Shown: positions 1-6,315 of the stretch, one piece after another
How positions within the stretch are numbered: position 1 is the first letter of the stretch
Layout: each line of letters begins with the position of its first letter
Assembly: GCA_022866015.1 (NCBI GenBank)
Contig: JALHTX010000188.1
Span: 1-10,692, forward strand
DNA: 10,692 nt
Direction of reading: 5' to 3'
From: Thermoplasmatota archaeon
GTDB lineage: Archaea > Thermoplasmatota > E2 > DHVEG-1
Notes under the pieces: generated by a model
What the model was told of the DNA's origin: nothing
The model's input: the letters and a program-made list of their open reading frames with translations, nothing else
Database searches by the model: none
Position numbers and translations under genes: made by a program

Positions 1-514
1 CATGTTGACAGCATCTTAGTTCAAAAAAATTCAACAATGATCTAGCATTCATAGTTACCATAATATTTGTACAATCAGCATTTGGCAAAATAAAACGACT
101 ATCCTCTGCAGGTATACCCATCTCAAGAAGTTTATTGTATTGTTTCCAGATAATTGTCATTGTTTTATCGTAGGCTTCTTTCATCTCACTATTTTTTACA
201 ATTGTTGGAGGAGTCACATAGTTTGGCTCTTTAAAATCTACATATCTTTGACTCTGTTGCGCATAACTAGCTATACGATGCCTTACCAGCTGATGTGTTT
301 AAGATCGACTCACATCACTAATTGCAAATGTAAAAGTAGTATGTTCAATAACACTTGTATGACCAAGTTTCATAACCTGTTCCAGTATTACTTTTAATTC
401 TTTATCGGAGGCTCTATCTAAATCTTCAGGTTTTATTTTACTATGTGTAAGTTTAGCAGCCATAGCAGGTATTTTTTCAGAATCAGGAGTAAAACCTATT
501 AGTTTAACATTCAT
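1..514 (-). CDS. thyX: Flavin-dependent thymidylate synthase ThyX, partial, interrupted by in-frame TAA
   Basis: ThyX makes dTMP from dUMP using FAD, a reduced nicotinamide and a methylene-folate-type donor. Read from ATG at 514, the N-terminus begins MNVKLIGFTPDSEKIPAMAA and includes GHTSVIEH. Codon 72 (301-299) is TAA. The same frame then continues without a shift through THQLVRHRIASYAQQSQRY, the RHRx7S signature, and on to FFELRCCQH at the window edge. Counting the stop as residue 72, the signature residues fall at Q75, R78, S88 and R90, the numbering I recall for Thermotoga ThyX. This argues for a base substitution (TTA Leu to TAA), not an indel. The C-terminus lies outside the window. 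A Shine-Dalgarno (GGGGAG, minus strand, 529-524) supports the start. As written only a 71-residue fragment would be made. Because everything after the stop is conserved, a sequencing error or a very recent nonsense mutation is likelier than an old pseudogene. Confidence 0.9.
299..301 (-). other. In-frame TAA codon inside thyX
   Basis: On the minus strand this codon reads TAA between Ser71 and Thr73 of the ThyX frame, immediately upstream of the HQLVRHR signature. The frame is open and homologous on both sides. A single T-to-A change from TTA (Leu) would create it, and a hydrophobic residue is expected here. Confidence 0.9.
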
Positions 515-557
515 TTAAATTAACTCCCCTTGATTTTCTCACAGATATATGTTTGCT

Positions 558-573
558 GTATATTACTTTTGAT
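558..573 (-). promoter_or_regulatory. Candidate BRE/TATA promoter for thyX
   Basis: On the minus strand the sequence reads ATCAAAAGTAATATAC: a purine-rich BRE-like CAAAA directly followed by a TATA-like element. Transcription would start about 26 bases downstream, near 536, giving a leader of roughly 20 bases that contains the thyX Shine-Dalgarno. This is inference from spacing and composition only. Confidence 0.35.
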
Positions 574-602
574 GTTTTTCTTTTTTAAAACCATAACATT
601 TT

Positions 603-620
603 AAAAACAATTATAATTAT
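603..620 (+). promoter_or_regulatory. Candidate BRE/TATA promoter for the mbh-like operon
   Basis: AAAAACAA followed by TTATAATTAT (611-620) resembles an archaeal BRE plus TATA box. A start about 26 bases downstream would fall near 641, just ahead of the Shine-Dalgarno AGGGAGG at 647-653. It lies in the 145-base divergent spacer between thyX and mbhA. Low-complexity A+T sequence makes false positives easy. Confidence 0.4.
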
Positions 621-659
621 ACCGAATCAATTAAAGATAGTAGTCTAGGGAGGAAAAAA

Positions 660-1184
660 ATGTTAGCGTTTATTATAACAACACTTCTCTGTTTTGTAAT
701 ATACCTTCTTTTTACTACAGGGAGTGGAACTGAGGTTTTAGGGTTATGGAGCTGGATAGAAATTGCTTTTGGTGCCCTTCTTTCAATCGTCGTAGGTATT
801 GCAGCAAGAAAAATTTTTGTCAAAGATAGCTTTAGAATGCTAAACCCTGTTCGATGGTTTACATTCCTTGTATATATGATAGGACCATTTTTTATTGCAC
901 TAACAAAAGCAAACCTGGATGTTGCGTATCGTGTCATCACTGGTAAAATAAAACCAGGCATAGTAAAAATATCACCAGGGTTGAAAACGGATTTTGGTAT
1001 CACTTTGCTTGCTAATTCTATAACATTAACACCAGGTACTCTAAGTGTTGACATCGATGAGAACACCAATGATCTGTATATTCATTGGATTAATGTGGAT
1101 GAGAAAGCTTTGGAGAAAAAACCAGTTGATTGTAAGTATATTTGTGGTAATTTCCCAAAATGGGTTAGGAGGATTGCTGAATGA
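660..1184 (+). CDS. mbhA: Mbh/Mrp antiporter subunit, MnhE family (MbhA-like)
   Basis: This is the first subunit of the ion-translocating membrane module and belongs to the MnhE/MrpE family. The 174-residue protein starts with hydrophobic helices (about residues 1-20, 30-50 and 65-82) and then a soluble C-terminal domain. The family signature is clear: NLDVAYRVITGKIKPGIVK (about 85-103) and ITLTPGTLSVDID (121-133), followed by LYIHWI. The ATG is preceded by a strong Shine-Dalgarno, AGGGAGG at 647-653. Its stop overlaps the next start as ATGA (1181-1184), implying translational coupling. In Mrp and Mbh complexes MnhE-type subunits are small membrane subunits needed for sodium/proton exchange. 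Assignment to the Mbh type, not a stand-alone Mrp antiporter, rests on the downstream mbhI and mbhM genes. Confidence 0.92.
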   Translation: MLAFIITTLLCFVIYLLFTTGSGTEVLGLWSWIEIAFGALLSIVVGIAARKIFVKDSFRMLNPVRWFTFLVYMIGPFFIALTKANLDVAYRVITGKIKPGIVKISPGLKTDFGITLLANSITLTPGTLSVDIDENTNDLYIHWINVDEKALEKKPVDCKYICGNFPKWVRRIAE

Positions 1185-1450
1185 TTGAATTTTTTAACGA
1201 ATATATGATTGTGTTAATAGCCGTTTTACTATGTGTTATAATGGCCATAGTCAGAGTAATCTTTGGCCCGACCATACCTGATCGAGTAGTTGGTGTTGAT
1301 ACAATAAACACGATTGTTATTGTTGGTATGGTTATTTATGGTGCAGCATACGAGGAGGTCATCTATATTGATGTAGCGATTGTTTATGCTCTACTGTCTT
1401 TCATATCGACTTTGTTCATAGCTAAGTATCTAGAGGGAGGGGAGTTCTAG
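1181..1450 (+). CDS. mbhB: Mbh/Mrp antiporter subunit, MnhF family (MbhB-like)
   Basis: A small three-helix membrane subunit of 89 residues, the normal length for MnhF/MrpF. Conserved family elements are GPTIPDRVVGVD (29-40) in the first loop and second helix, and YIDVAIVYALLSF (62-74) with the acidic D64 in the third helix. Shine-Dalgarno AGGAGG (1167-1172) lies eight bases before the ATG, inside the end of mbhA. The reading frame overlaps mbhA by four bases and abuts mbhC directly, so it is surely cotranscribed. In related complexes it packs with MnhE and MnhG at the distal end of the antiporter module. No anomalies seen. Confidence 0.93.
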   Translation: MIEFFNEYMIVLIAVLLCVIMAIVRVIFGPTIPDRVVGVDTINTIVIVGMVIYGAAYEEVIYIDVAIVYALLSFISTLFIAKYLEGGEF

Positions 1451-1867
1451 ATGATTTTTGATATAATCATCTATGTCTTTTTAGGAATAGGCGTGTTTTT
1501 TAATGTACTTGCGGGTGTTGGGTTATTACGTTTTCCTGACGTCTACACAAGGTTACATGCTGGAACTAAGTGTACAACGTTCGGCTCTATTTTCATTATT
1601 GGTTCTGTGATTCTTATTGGTTTTAAAAATTGGTGGTCTGGTGATCTTAATGGATCTGTACTGGTGATTCATTCTGCTTTTGCATTGATTGCAATACTAC
1701 TAACAAATCCTGTTAGTGCTCATGCGATTGCTCGTGCTGCACACAAAAGTGGCGTTATGCCTGCTCAGGCAGTTATCGATGAATTGCAAGATAAACCAAC
1801 TGAGAAAAGTACAAGAAAAAAAACAAGTTCTAAAACTGCTTTTAGCAAGAAGGAAGGTGAACAATAA
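1451..1867 (+). CDS. mbhC: Mbh/Mrp antiporter subunit, MnhG family (MbhC-like)
   Basis: MnhG/MrpG-type membrane subunit of 138 residues. The signature GLLRFPDVYTRLHAGTKCTT (24-43) is intact, and helices are expected near residues 3-23, 44-60 and 70-90. SAHAIARAAHKSG (about 89-101) is the usual end of the core. The last 25 or so residues are lysine-, serine- and threonine-rich and look like a flexible cytoplasmic tail, longer than in many relatives. A very strong Shine-Dalgarno, GGGAGGGGAG (1435-1444), sits inside the end of mbhB, and the ATG follows the mbhB stop with no gap. Part of the Mrp-like cation/proton-translocating unit. Confidence 0.92.
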   Translation: MIFDIIIYVFLGIGVFFNVLAGVGLLRFPDVYTRLHAGTKCTTFGSIFIIGSVILIGFKNWWSGDLNGSVLVIHSAFALIAILLTNPVSAHAIARAAHKSGVMPAQAVIDELQDKPTEKSTRKKTSSKTAFSKKEGEQ

Positions 1868-1868
1868 T

Positions 1869-2117
1869 ATGTTATTTGAGATTGTCAACATTTTACTACT
1901 TGTTTTAACTGTTTCATCTTGCATACTTGCTGTTGTTACCAAGGATCTGCTTGTTGCTGCGATTGCATTGGCTGCTATGAGTCTACTACTATCTTTGGAA
2001 TTTTATGTATTACAGGCACCTGATGTTGCAATAGCTGAAGCTGGCGTTGGGGCTTGTCTGTCTACTGCAATTATGATTATTGCAATCAAAAGAACAAAAC
2101 GTATGGAGGAGGAGTAA
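1869..2117 (+). CDS. mbhD: Mbh subunit D-like (DUF4040, corresponds to MrpA C-terminal region)
   Basis: An 82-residue, three-helix protein. LQAPDVAIAEAGVGACLSTA (48-67) is the hallmark of the DUF4040 family, which is the separate MbhD subunit in Mbh complexes and part of the C-terminal region of the large MrpA in bacterial Mrp antiporters. I chose the ATG at 1869 because it follows a Shine-Dalgarno, GGAAGGTGA (1852-1860), by eight bases and gives a protein of normal length. The frame stays open upstream to an ATG at 1716, but that part overlaps mbhC and encodes nothing membrane-like. There is one base between the mbhC stop and this start. Having MbhD and MbhE as separate small genes, with no large MrpA, is the archaeal Mbh-like arrangement. 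Confidence 0.9.
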   Translation: MLFEIVNILLLVLTVSSCILAVVTKDLLVAAIALAAMSLLLSLEFYVLQAPDVAIAEAGVGACLSTAIMIIAIKRTKRMEEE

Positions 2118-2119
2118 AA

Positions 2120-2389
2120 ATGTCTCTAAGAACAACTGTTGCAGTAGTTATGTTCTCGGTCTTAGTTGTATTTTTTGTTTCTACTGCACTAATGCTTTCT
2201 TTTGGTGATCCAATGAAAACTGAAATGGATGACTATATCATTATGCATACACAAAATGAAACTGGTACTAACAGCGGTATAACAACTGTTGTGTTTGATT
2301 ACAGAGGTTTTGATACACTTGGTGAAGCTACAATCCTTTTTTCTGCTGTATCTGGTGTTTTAATGATTTTTAGGAGGGTGAAAAATTGA
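2120..2389 (+). CDS. mbhE: Mbh subunit E-like (MrpA/MrpB-related small subunit)
   Basis: A protein of 89 residues with an N-terminal helix (about 5-27), an extracytoplasmic loop and a C-terminal helix. The diagnostic segment is TTVVFDYRGFDTLGEATILF (about 55-74), shared by MbhE and by the corresponding part of MrpA/MrpB. Translation starts at ATG 2120, behind a very strong Shine-Dalgarno repeat, GGAGGAGGAG (2105-2114), that lies in the last codons of mbhD. An in-frame upstream ATG at 2054 would overlap mbhD and lacks such a site. The stop TGA (2387-2389) overlaps the TTG start of the next gene. Confidence 0.9.
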   Translation: MSLRTTVAVVMFSVLVVFFVSTALMLSFGDPMKTEMDDYIIMHTQNETGTNSGITTVVFDYRGFDTLGEATILFSAVSGVLMIFRRVKN

Positions 2390-2862
2390 GTCAGATGTCA
2401 AAGATTGTTAGAACTCTTTCTAATATCGCTTTTCCTTTTATCATGATATTTGGTTTCTATGTGATTGCTCATGGGCATCTTACCCCTGGTGGAGGTTTTC
2501 AGGGTGGTGCTGTTGTTGCATCTGGTTGCATAATGTTGCTTGTGGCATATGGTTCAACATGGGTATTTGAGAAAATAAAAGTTAGCAGACTTTCAGTGTT
2601 TGAAAGTCTAGGTGCACTAGGTTTTATAGGAGTAGCATTCTTTGGATTACTTTTTGGAGGATGGTTTTTCAATAACTTCCTAGTTCGCAATGGCATATTA
2701 TTTAATATTGTACCAAAAACAGGTAGCACCGCTGCAGAATTCAATACAGCTGGTGTTTTGCCGTTGATGAATTTTGCTGTTGGGGTAAAGGTCATCGCTG
2801 GTTTGTTTGTTATTGTGCTTGTTATGGCATACGCTAGTAGTTTAAAGGAGTGGAAACAATGA
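2386..2862 (+). CDS. mbhF: Mbh/Mrp antiporter subunit, MnhB family (MbhF-like)
   Basis: MnhB/MrpB-type membrane subunit of 158 residues with about four helices. The family signature is YVIAHGHLTPGGGFQGGAVV (25-44), followed by ASG. The likely start is an unusual TTG at 2386-2388: the Shine-Dalgarno AGGAGGGTGA lies in 2372-2381 at ideal distance, and the TTG overlaps the mbhE stop, matching the coupling seen throughout the operon. ATG at 2395 is the alternative and removes only three residues. The 3' end overlaps mbhG as ATGA. Within the complex, MnhB-type subunits sit next to the MnhC/NuoK-like subunit. Confidence 0.9.
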   Translation: MSQMSKIVRTLSNIAFPFIMIFGFYVIAHGHLTPGGGFQGGAVVASGCIMLLVAYGSTWVFEKIKVSRLSVFESLGALGFIGVAFFGLLFGGWFFNNFLVRNGILFNIVPKTGSTAAEFNTAGVLPLMNFAVGVKVIAGLFVIVLVMAYASSLKEWKQ

Positions 2863-3230
2863 CAATGATTTTCAATATACCTTTTATTGCGGTTGTTGCG
2901 ATGATTTTTATTGGTTTATATGCTGTTCTTTTTAAACGTAATTTAGTTAAAATGGTGATAGGTATTTCTATTATTGAAAGTGGGGTTAACCTGTTTTTAA
3001 TTACTTTAGGTTATCGTGAAGGTGGTGTTGTACCTATTTTTACGAGTGCACCTTCGGAGGTTGTAAAAAATGCGCCAGGTAGTATGGTACTTCCAGTTCC
3101 TCAGGCGTTAACTCTTACAAGCATCGTAATCGGTGTTGCTGTTCTCGCATTGATGTTGTCTCTAATTATGCATATCTACGAGCATTATGGAACCTTGGAT
3201 GTTAGAAAAATTAGGGGGCCGGAAGAATGA
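2859..3230 (+). CDS. mbhG: Mbh/Mrp antiporter subunit, MnhC/NuoK family (MbhG-like)
   Basis: A NuoK-like three-helix membrane subunit of 123 residues, homologous to MnhC/MrpC and complex I NuoK. LVKMVIGISIIESGVNLFLI (29-48) carries the conserved membrane glutamate E40 in the second helix. VPQALTLTSIVIGVAVLALM is the typical third helix. The loop between them is longer than in NuoK, as is normal for MnhC. ATG 2859 follows Shine-Dalgarno AAAGGAG (2844-2850) by eight bases and overlaps the mbhF stop; a GTG at 2850 lies within that site and is rejected. The stop overlaps the mbhH start as ATGA. Confidence 0.92.
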   Translation: MTMIFNIPFIAVVAMIFIGLYAVLFKRNLVKMVIGISIIESGVNLFLITLGYREGGVVPIFTSAPSEVVKNAPGSMVLPVPQALTLTSIVIGVAVLALMLSLIMHIYEHYGTLDVRKIRGPEE

Positions 3231-4828
3231 ACTGGTTTGAACTCATAACTCTGCATTCTCCTCCTTTGATTGTTGCAGTTCCTCTACTTACAGCATTTCT
3301 CACACCACTTGTAAGTAAAATTAATGAAATTGTTAGGAACCTATTTGTTTTGATAATGCTTTGTATAACAGGTTTGTTGGTTCTTATACTTGGTTATGAT
3401 GTTCTAACTAATGGTATAAGAACATATGTGTTTGGTGGTGGAGCCCCTCTACCAAGTGGAATGAATATTCCTGTAAGAATAATGTTTGAAATTGATAGTA
3501 TGACTATCTTTATGGTGATAATAACTATAATTCTAGCGATTATTTGTATATTATACTCATGGTCTTTTATGAAAGATCAGGATGGACTAGATAAATACTA
3601 TACAATTATTTTACTTCTCGTAACAAGTATTTTTGGTATGGAGCTTACAGGCGATTTATTTAACTTCTTCGTTTTCTTAGAAATATCTTGTATAACCTCT
3701 TGCGCATTGATTGCTTTCTATGTTCATAAAAAGGAGTCACTAGATGCCGCTTTTAAATATATAGTAATTAGCTCAATCGGTGCGTTGTTTATTCTATTTG
3801 CCATAGGTTTGCTATACGCCCAGTATAATGCCTTGAATATGGCAACTATTGCTAATGCGATACAATTCACATTTTTTGACAAAATCGTACTTGTTTTACT
3901 GGTTACGGGACTTGCTATGAAGTCAGGCCTTGCACCAATGCATATGTGGCTTCCTGATGCATATAGTAGTTCTCCTGCATCAGTAACTTTTATACTGGTT
4001 GGTGCAACACTTGCAGGACTTTATGGTGGTTTAAGAGTCATTTTTACAATTTATGGAAATCAATTACTAAACACAGGATTCACATTTTATCCAGGTCTAT
4101 TAATAGGTATTATAATTACAACATTAGGTGTCCTAAGTATTTTCATCGGTGTATTCATGGCTTTAAAGCGTTCTGACTTCAAAAAAATGATCGCCTACAC
4201 AGCAGTTGCAGAAATAGGTTATATGTTTCTTGCCATTGGATCATATCTCATCGGTCTAGCCCTTTCAGTTCCAGATAATCCACAGATGTTAGTAGCAGGA
4301 ACATATGCTTTAAAGGGAGGACTATTTCATATTCTTAATGACGCACTTGACATCGGTCTTTTATTTTTAGTGGCAGGAGCAGTTTATTATGCAACAAAAC
4401 AAACATCACTAAACAGTCTAGGTGGTCTTGCAAGAAATATGAAATATACAACTATATTTTTCCTAATTGGACTTTTAGCAGTATCGGGTATGCCACCTAT
4501 GAATGGTTTTGCATCAAAACTATTAATTTATCAATCTACTTATCAAATAAGCCCAATTCTCTCAATTATTGCAATAATATGTAGCATTATGCTTCTTGCA
4601 GTTTTTGTAAAGGTATTCCAGTCTATATTTTTAGGACCAGAAATTCCTTCTTTAAAAAATGTGAAAGAAGTACCAAAAAGTATGCTTGCTGCAATGGCAT
4701 TAGTTGCTTGCATTATAATTTTTATTGGTTTATTCCCAAATATAATAATTGACAATCTTGTAACACCTGCAGCAGAAGCGCTACAAAACACAACTAGCTA
4801 TATTAGTACAATAGTGGGAGGTGCATAA
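3227..4828 (+). CDS. mbhH: Mbh proton-pumping antiporter-like subunit, MnhD/NuoM family (MbhH-like)
   Basis: The large antiporter-like subunit (533 residues, about fourteen helices), homologous to MrpD and complex I NuoL/M/N. It probably carries one ion or proton pathway. Visible conserved residues are the TM5 glutamate in FNFFVFLEISC (E152), the TM7 lysine in GLAMKSGLAPMHMWLPDAYS (K232), and the later lysine in GMPPMNGFASKLLIY (K431). DFKKMIAYTAVAEIGYM (317-333) is the usual mid-protein motif. The TM10 region reads LFHILNDALDIGLLFL, where many homologues have an HALFK-type motif, so the lysine there is missing. Shine-Dalgarno AGGGGG (3213-3218) precedes the start. It overlaps mbhG by four bases and is followed after three bases by mbhI. 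Confidence 0.94.
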   Translation: MNWFELITLHSPPLIVAVPLLTAFLTPLVSKINEIVRNLFVLIMLCITGLLVLILGYDVLTNGIRTYVFGGGAPLPSGMNIPVRIMFEIDSMTIFMVIITIILAIICILYSWSFMKDQDGLDKYYTIILLLVTSIFGMELTGDLFNFFVFLEISCITSCALIAFYVHKKESLDAAFKYIVISSIGALFILFAIGLLYAQYNALNMATIANAIQFTFFDKIVLVLLVTGLAMKSGLAPMHMWLPDAYSSSPASVTFILVGATLAGLYGGLRVIFTIYGNQLLNTGFTFYPGLLIGIIITTLGVLSIFIGVFMALKRSDFKKMIAYTAVAEIGYMFLAIGSYLIGLALSVPDNPQMLVAGTYALKGGLFHILNDALDIGLLFLVAGAVYYATKQTSLNSLGGLARNMKYTTIFFLIGLLAVSGMPPMNGFASKLLIYQSTYQISPILSIIAIICSIMLLAVFVKVFQSIFLGPEIPSLKNVKEVPKSMLAAMALVACIIIFIGLFPNIIIDNLVTPAAEALQNTTSYISTIVGGA

Positions 4829-4831
4829 ATT

Positions 4832-5182
4832 ATGATAGATACTTTCCTAAAAAGTTTAGAAACAGGTAGCGGTTTTTGGAACCCACTTGTATTGGGACTT
4901 GCAATAATTATAGCATTACTTTTAATATATATAATTCGAGGTTTTGGAAAAAAAGACTACAAAAAAGGGACAGAGCAAACCAAGGCATTTTTATCAGGTA
5001 ATCCTGAGTATAGCAAAGATGAAATGCATATAAAAGGAAAAAATCTTTATTGGGGTTTTACCCAGGCTTTAAAAAGTGTTTACAATGTTTTAGAAAAAAT
5101 GCATAATGGTAACACTAGTGATTATGTACTATGGTTTGTGATTATAATAGGGGCATTATTCATTATTATAGGGGTAATCTAA
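4832..5182 (+). CDS. mbhI: Mbh subunit I-like membrane protein
   Basis: A 116-residue protein with one helix near each end (about 18-35 and 98-116) and a basic central region. The elements AFLSGNP (52-58) and NLYWGFTQALKSVY (71-84), then DYVLWFV, match MbhI of archaeal membrane-bound hydrogenases. In Pyrococcus Mbh this subunit links the antiporter-like MbhH to the hydrogenase-side membrane module through a lateral helix. Shine-Dalgarno GGGAGGTG (4816-4823) lies eight bases before the ATG. In Mbh operons mbhI is normally followed by mbhJ-K-L-M-N; here mbhM follows directly. This gene, not found in plain Mrp antiporter operons, argues for an Mbh-type complex. Confidence 0.85.
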   Translation: MIDTFLKSLETGSGFWNPLVLGLAIIIALLLIYIIRGFGKKDYKKGTEQTKAFLSGNPEYSKDEMHIKGKNLYWGFTQALKSVYNVLEKMHNGNTSDYVLWFVIIIGALFIIIGVI

Positions 5183-5183
5183 A

Positions 5184-6251
5184 ATGGTTAACATGGCAGG
5201 GTTTTCATTGGAATTCTTACTATTGGTGGTAGGTACTATAGGTCTTGCCTTATTTGGTATCTTTTTTGGTTTAATTTACAAAGGAATAGATAGAAAATTA
5301 TCTGCACATATGCAAGGTCGAATCGGTCCACCTATTCGCCAGCCTTTTCGTGATGTTGTAAAACTTTTTACAAAAGAAAACATAGTACCAGATAATGCTA
5401 TAGCCTGGGTTTTTAACTGGGCACCAATTATAGGTCTTGTTGGAACAATTTCAATACTACTTTATTTACCAATTGGTAGTATAAATCCTATTGCAAATAC
5501 TAGTGGTGATTTGATAATAGTTCTTTATTTATTGATGATTCCAAGTCTTGCAATGGTAATAGGTGGTTTTGCAAGTGGTAGTATTTATGCAACAGTTGGC
5601 GCACAACGTGAAATGGCAACTATGATTGCATATGAGTTCCCATTTGCTATAATTATTGTTACTATTGCATGGATACTTAAAACAATTAATATTGAGGCGA
5701 CAAATGTATTTTCTTTATCTTTTATTGCAGCAAATCCATTATGGGGTAACTTAGGAATACTTGGTTTCATAGGTTTTATAATATTACTTCTCGTACTTGT
5801 TATTGTAACACCTGCGGAATTATCAAAAATACCATTTGATTCACCTGAAGCAGAAACAGAAATAGCTGGTGGACTTCTTGCTGAATACTCCGGTCGTAAC
5901 CTTGGTATTTTTTATTTAACAGATGCTGTAAAAACAGTTGTTATGGCAAGCATTATTGTTGCATTATTTTTCCCATATAATATTTCAGGATTCTTTGGTC
6001 TAAATAATATTCCTGCGATAGCAGTTGATTTTGTCTTTTACCTAATAAAAGTATTATTTGTAATATTATTCTCAGTGACCTTGATTCGTGTTGCTATTGC
6101 TCGTTTGAAAATAGATCAAATAGTTGGAATATATTGGCTATGGATTACACTACTGGGGTTAGTCGGACTGATATGTATAATGTGGGATTATCAGATGATG
6201 CTACGATACGAATTCTATAAACCAATTTTTAGCATATTAGGTTTACAATAA
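5184..6251 (+). CDS. mbhM: Mbh subunit M-like, NuoH/ND1 family membrane anchor
   Basis: NuoH/ND1-family protein (355 residues, about eight helices) that in complex I and group 4 hydrogenases anchors the peripheral redox arm and lines the quinone or redox-coupling cavity. Conserved elements are GRIGPPIRQPFRDVVKLFTK (45-64), QREMATMIAYEFPF (141-154) and PFDSPEAETEIAGGLLAEYS (217-236), with several conserved glutamates (E143, E151, E222, E224, E226, E234). Start ATG 5184 has AGGGGT (5170-5175) eight bases upstream; ATG at 5193 is the alternative. It is the last gene of the operon. In Mbh, Ech and Fpo systems it works with NuoB/C/D/I-like subunits, none of which is encoded here, so the redox arm must be encoded elsewhere or be absent. 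Confidence 0.92.
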   Translation: MVNMAGFSLEFLLLVVGTIGLALFGIFFGLIYKGIDRKLSAHMQGRIGPPIRQPFRDVVKLFTKENIVPDNAIAWVFNWAPIIGLVGTISILLYLPIGSINPIANTSGDLIIVLYLLMIPSLAMVIGGFASGSIYATVGAQREMATMIAYEFPFAIIIVTIAWILKTINIEATNVFSLSFIAANPLWGNLGILGFIGFIILLLVLVIVTPAELSKIPFDSPEAETEIAGGLLAEYSGRNLGIFYLTDAVKTVVMASIIVALFFPYNISGFFGLNNIPAIAVDFVFYLIKVLFVILFSVTLIRVAIARLKIDQIVGIYWLWITLLGLVGLICIMWDYQMMLRYEFYKPIFSILGLQ

Positions 6252-6257
6252 AACCTA

Positions 6258-6271
6258 TTTATTTTCTTTTT
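6258..6271 (+). terminator. Probable poly-T terminator of the mbh-like operon
   Basis: Just after the mbhM stop the coding strand becomes T-rich, with runs of three, four and five T broken by single A or C bases. Archaeal RNA polymerase commonly terminates at such tracts without a hairpin, and none is evident here. The next gene has its own promoter-like element 12 bases further on, which fits an operon boundary. Confidence 0.45.
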
Positions 6272-6273
6272 AT

Positions 6274-6292
6274 GAAAATTCTATTAAATAAA
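6274..6292 (+). promoter_or_regulatory. Candidate BRE/TATA promoter of the archaeosortase operon
   Basis: GAAAATT (6274-6280) followed by ATTAAATAAA (6283-6292) resembles BRE plus TATA. Its centre lies about 28 bases before ATG 6316, the spacing expected if the transcript begins at or just before the start codon. The archaeosortase mRNA would then be leaderless or nearly so, in contrast to the mbh genes. Inference from spacing only. Confidence 0.4.
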
Positions 6293-6315
6293 GTCAATAT
6301 TTGAGAAGAAGAAAT

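Noticed and set aside
140..397. Plus-strand open frame over the thyX region
   Set aside because: It lies antisense to clearly homologous ThyX sequence and shows no recognisable domain, Shine-Dalgarno or neighbour logic.
617..1069. Minus-strand open frame opposite mbhA
   Set aside because: It is an antisense shadow of a well-conserved MnhE gene. The same holds for minus-strand frames at 1700-1942, 2499-2795, 4543-4791, 5585-5770, 7209-7538, 8710-9080, 9320-9568 and 10284-10502.
660..4828. A plain Mrp sodium/proton antiporter operon
   Set aside because: The first eight genes alone would allow this, but the following mbhI-like and NuoH-like genes in the same tight operon point to an Mbh-type complex, and there is no full-length MrpA.
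5184..6251. Complex I or Fpo subunit H
   Set aside because: The protein is in the same superfamily, but the neighbours are Mrp/Mbh-type subunits and no Fpo/Nuo A-D, I-J or L-N set is present.
6301..6315. TTG start for the archaeosortase gene
   Set aside because: It has no Shine-Dalgarno, adds only five basic residues, and fits the upstream TATA-like element less well than ATG 6316.
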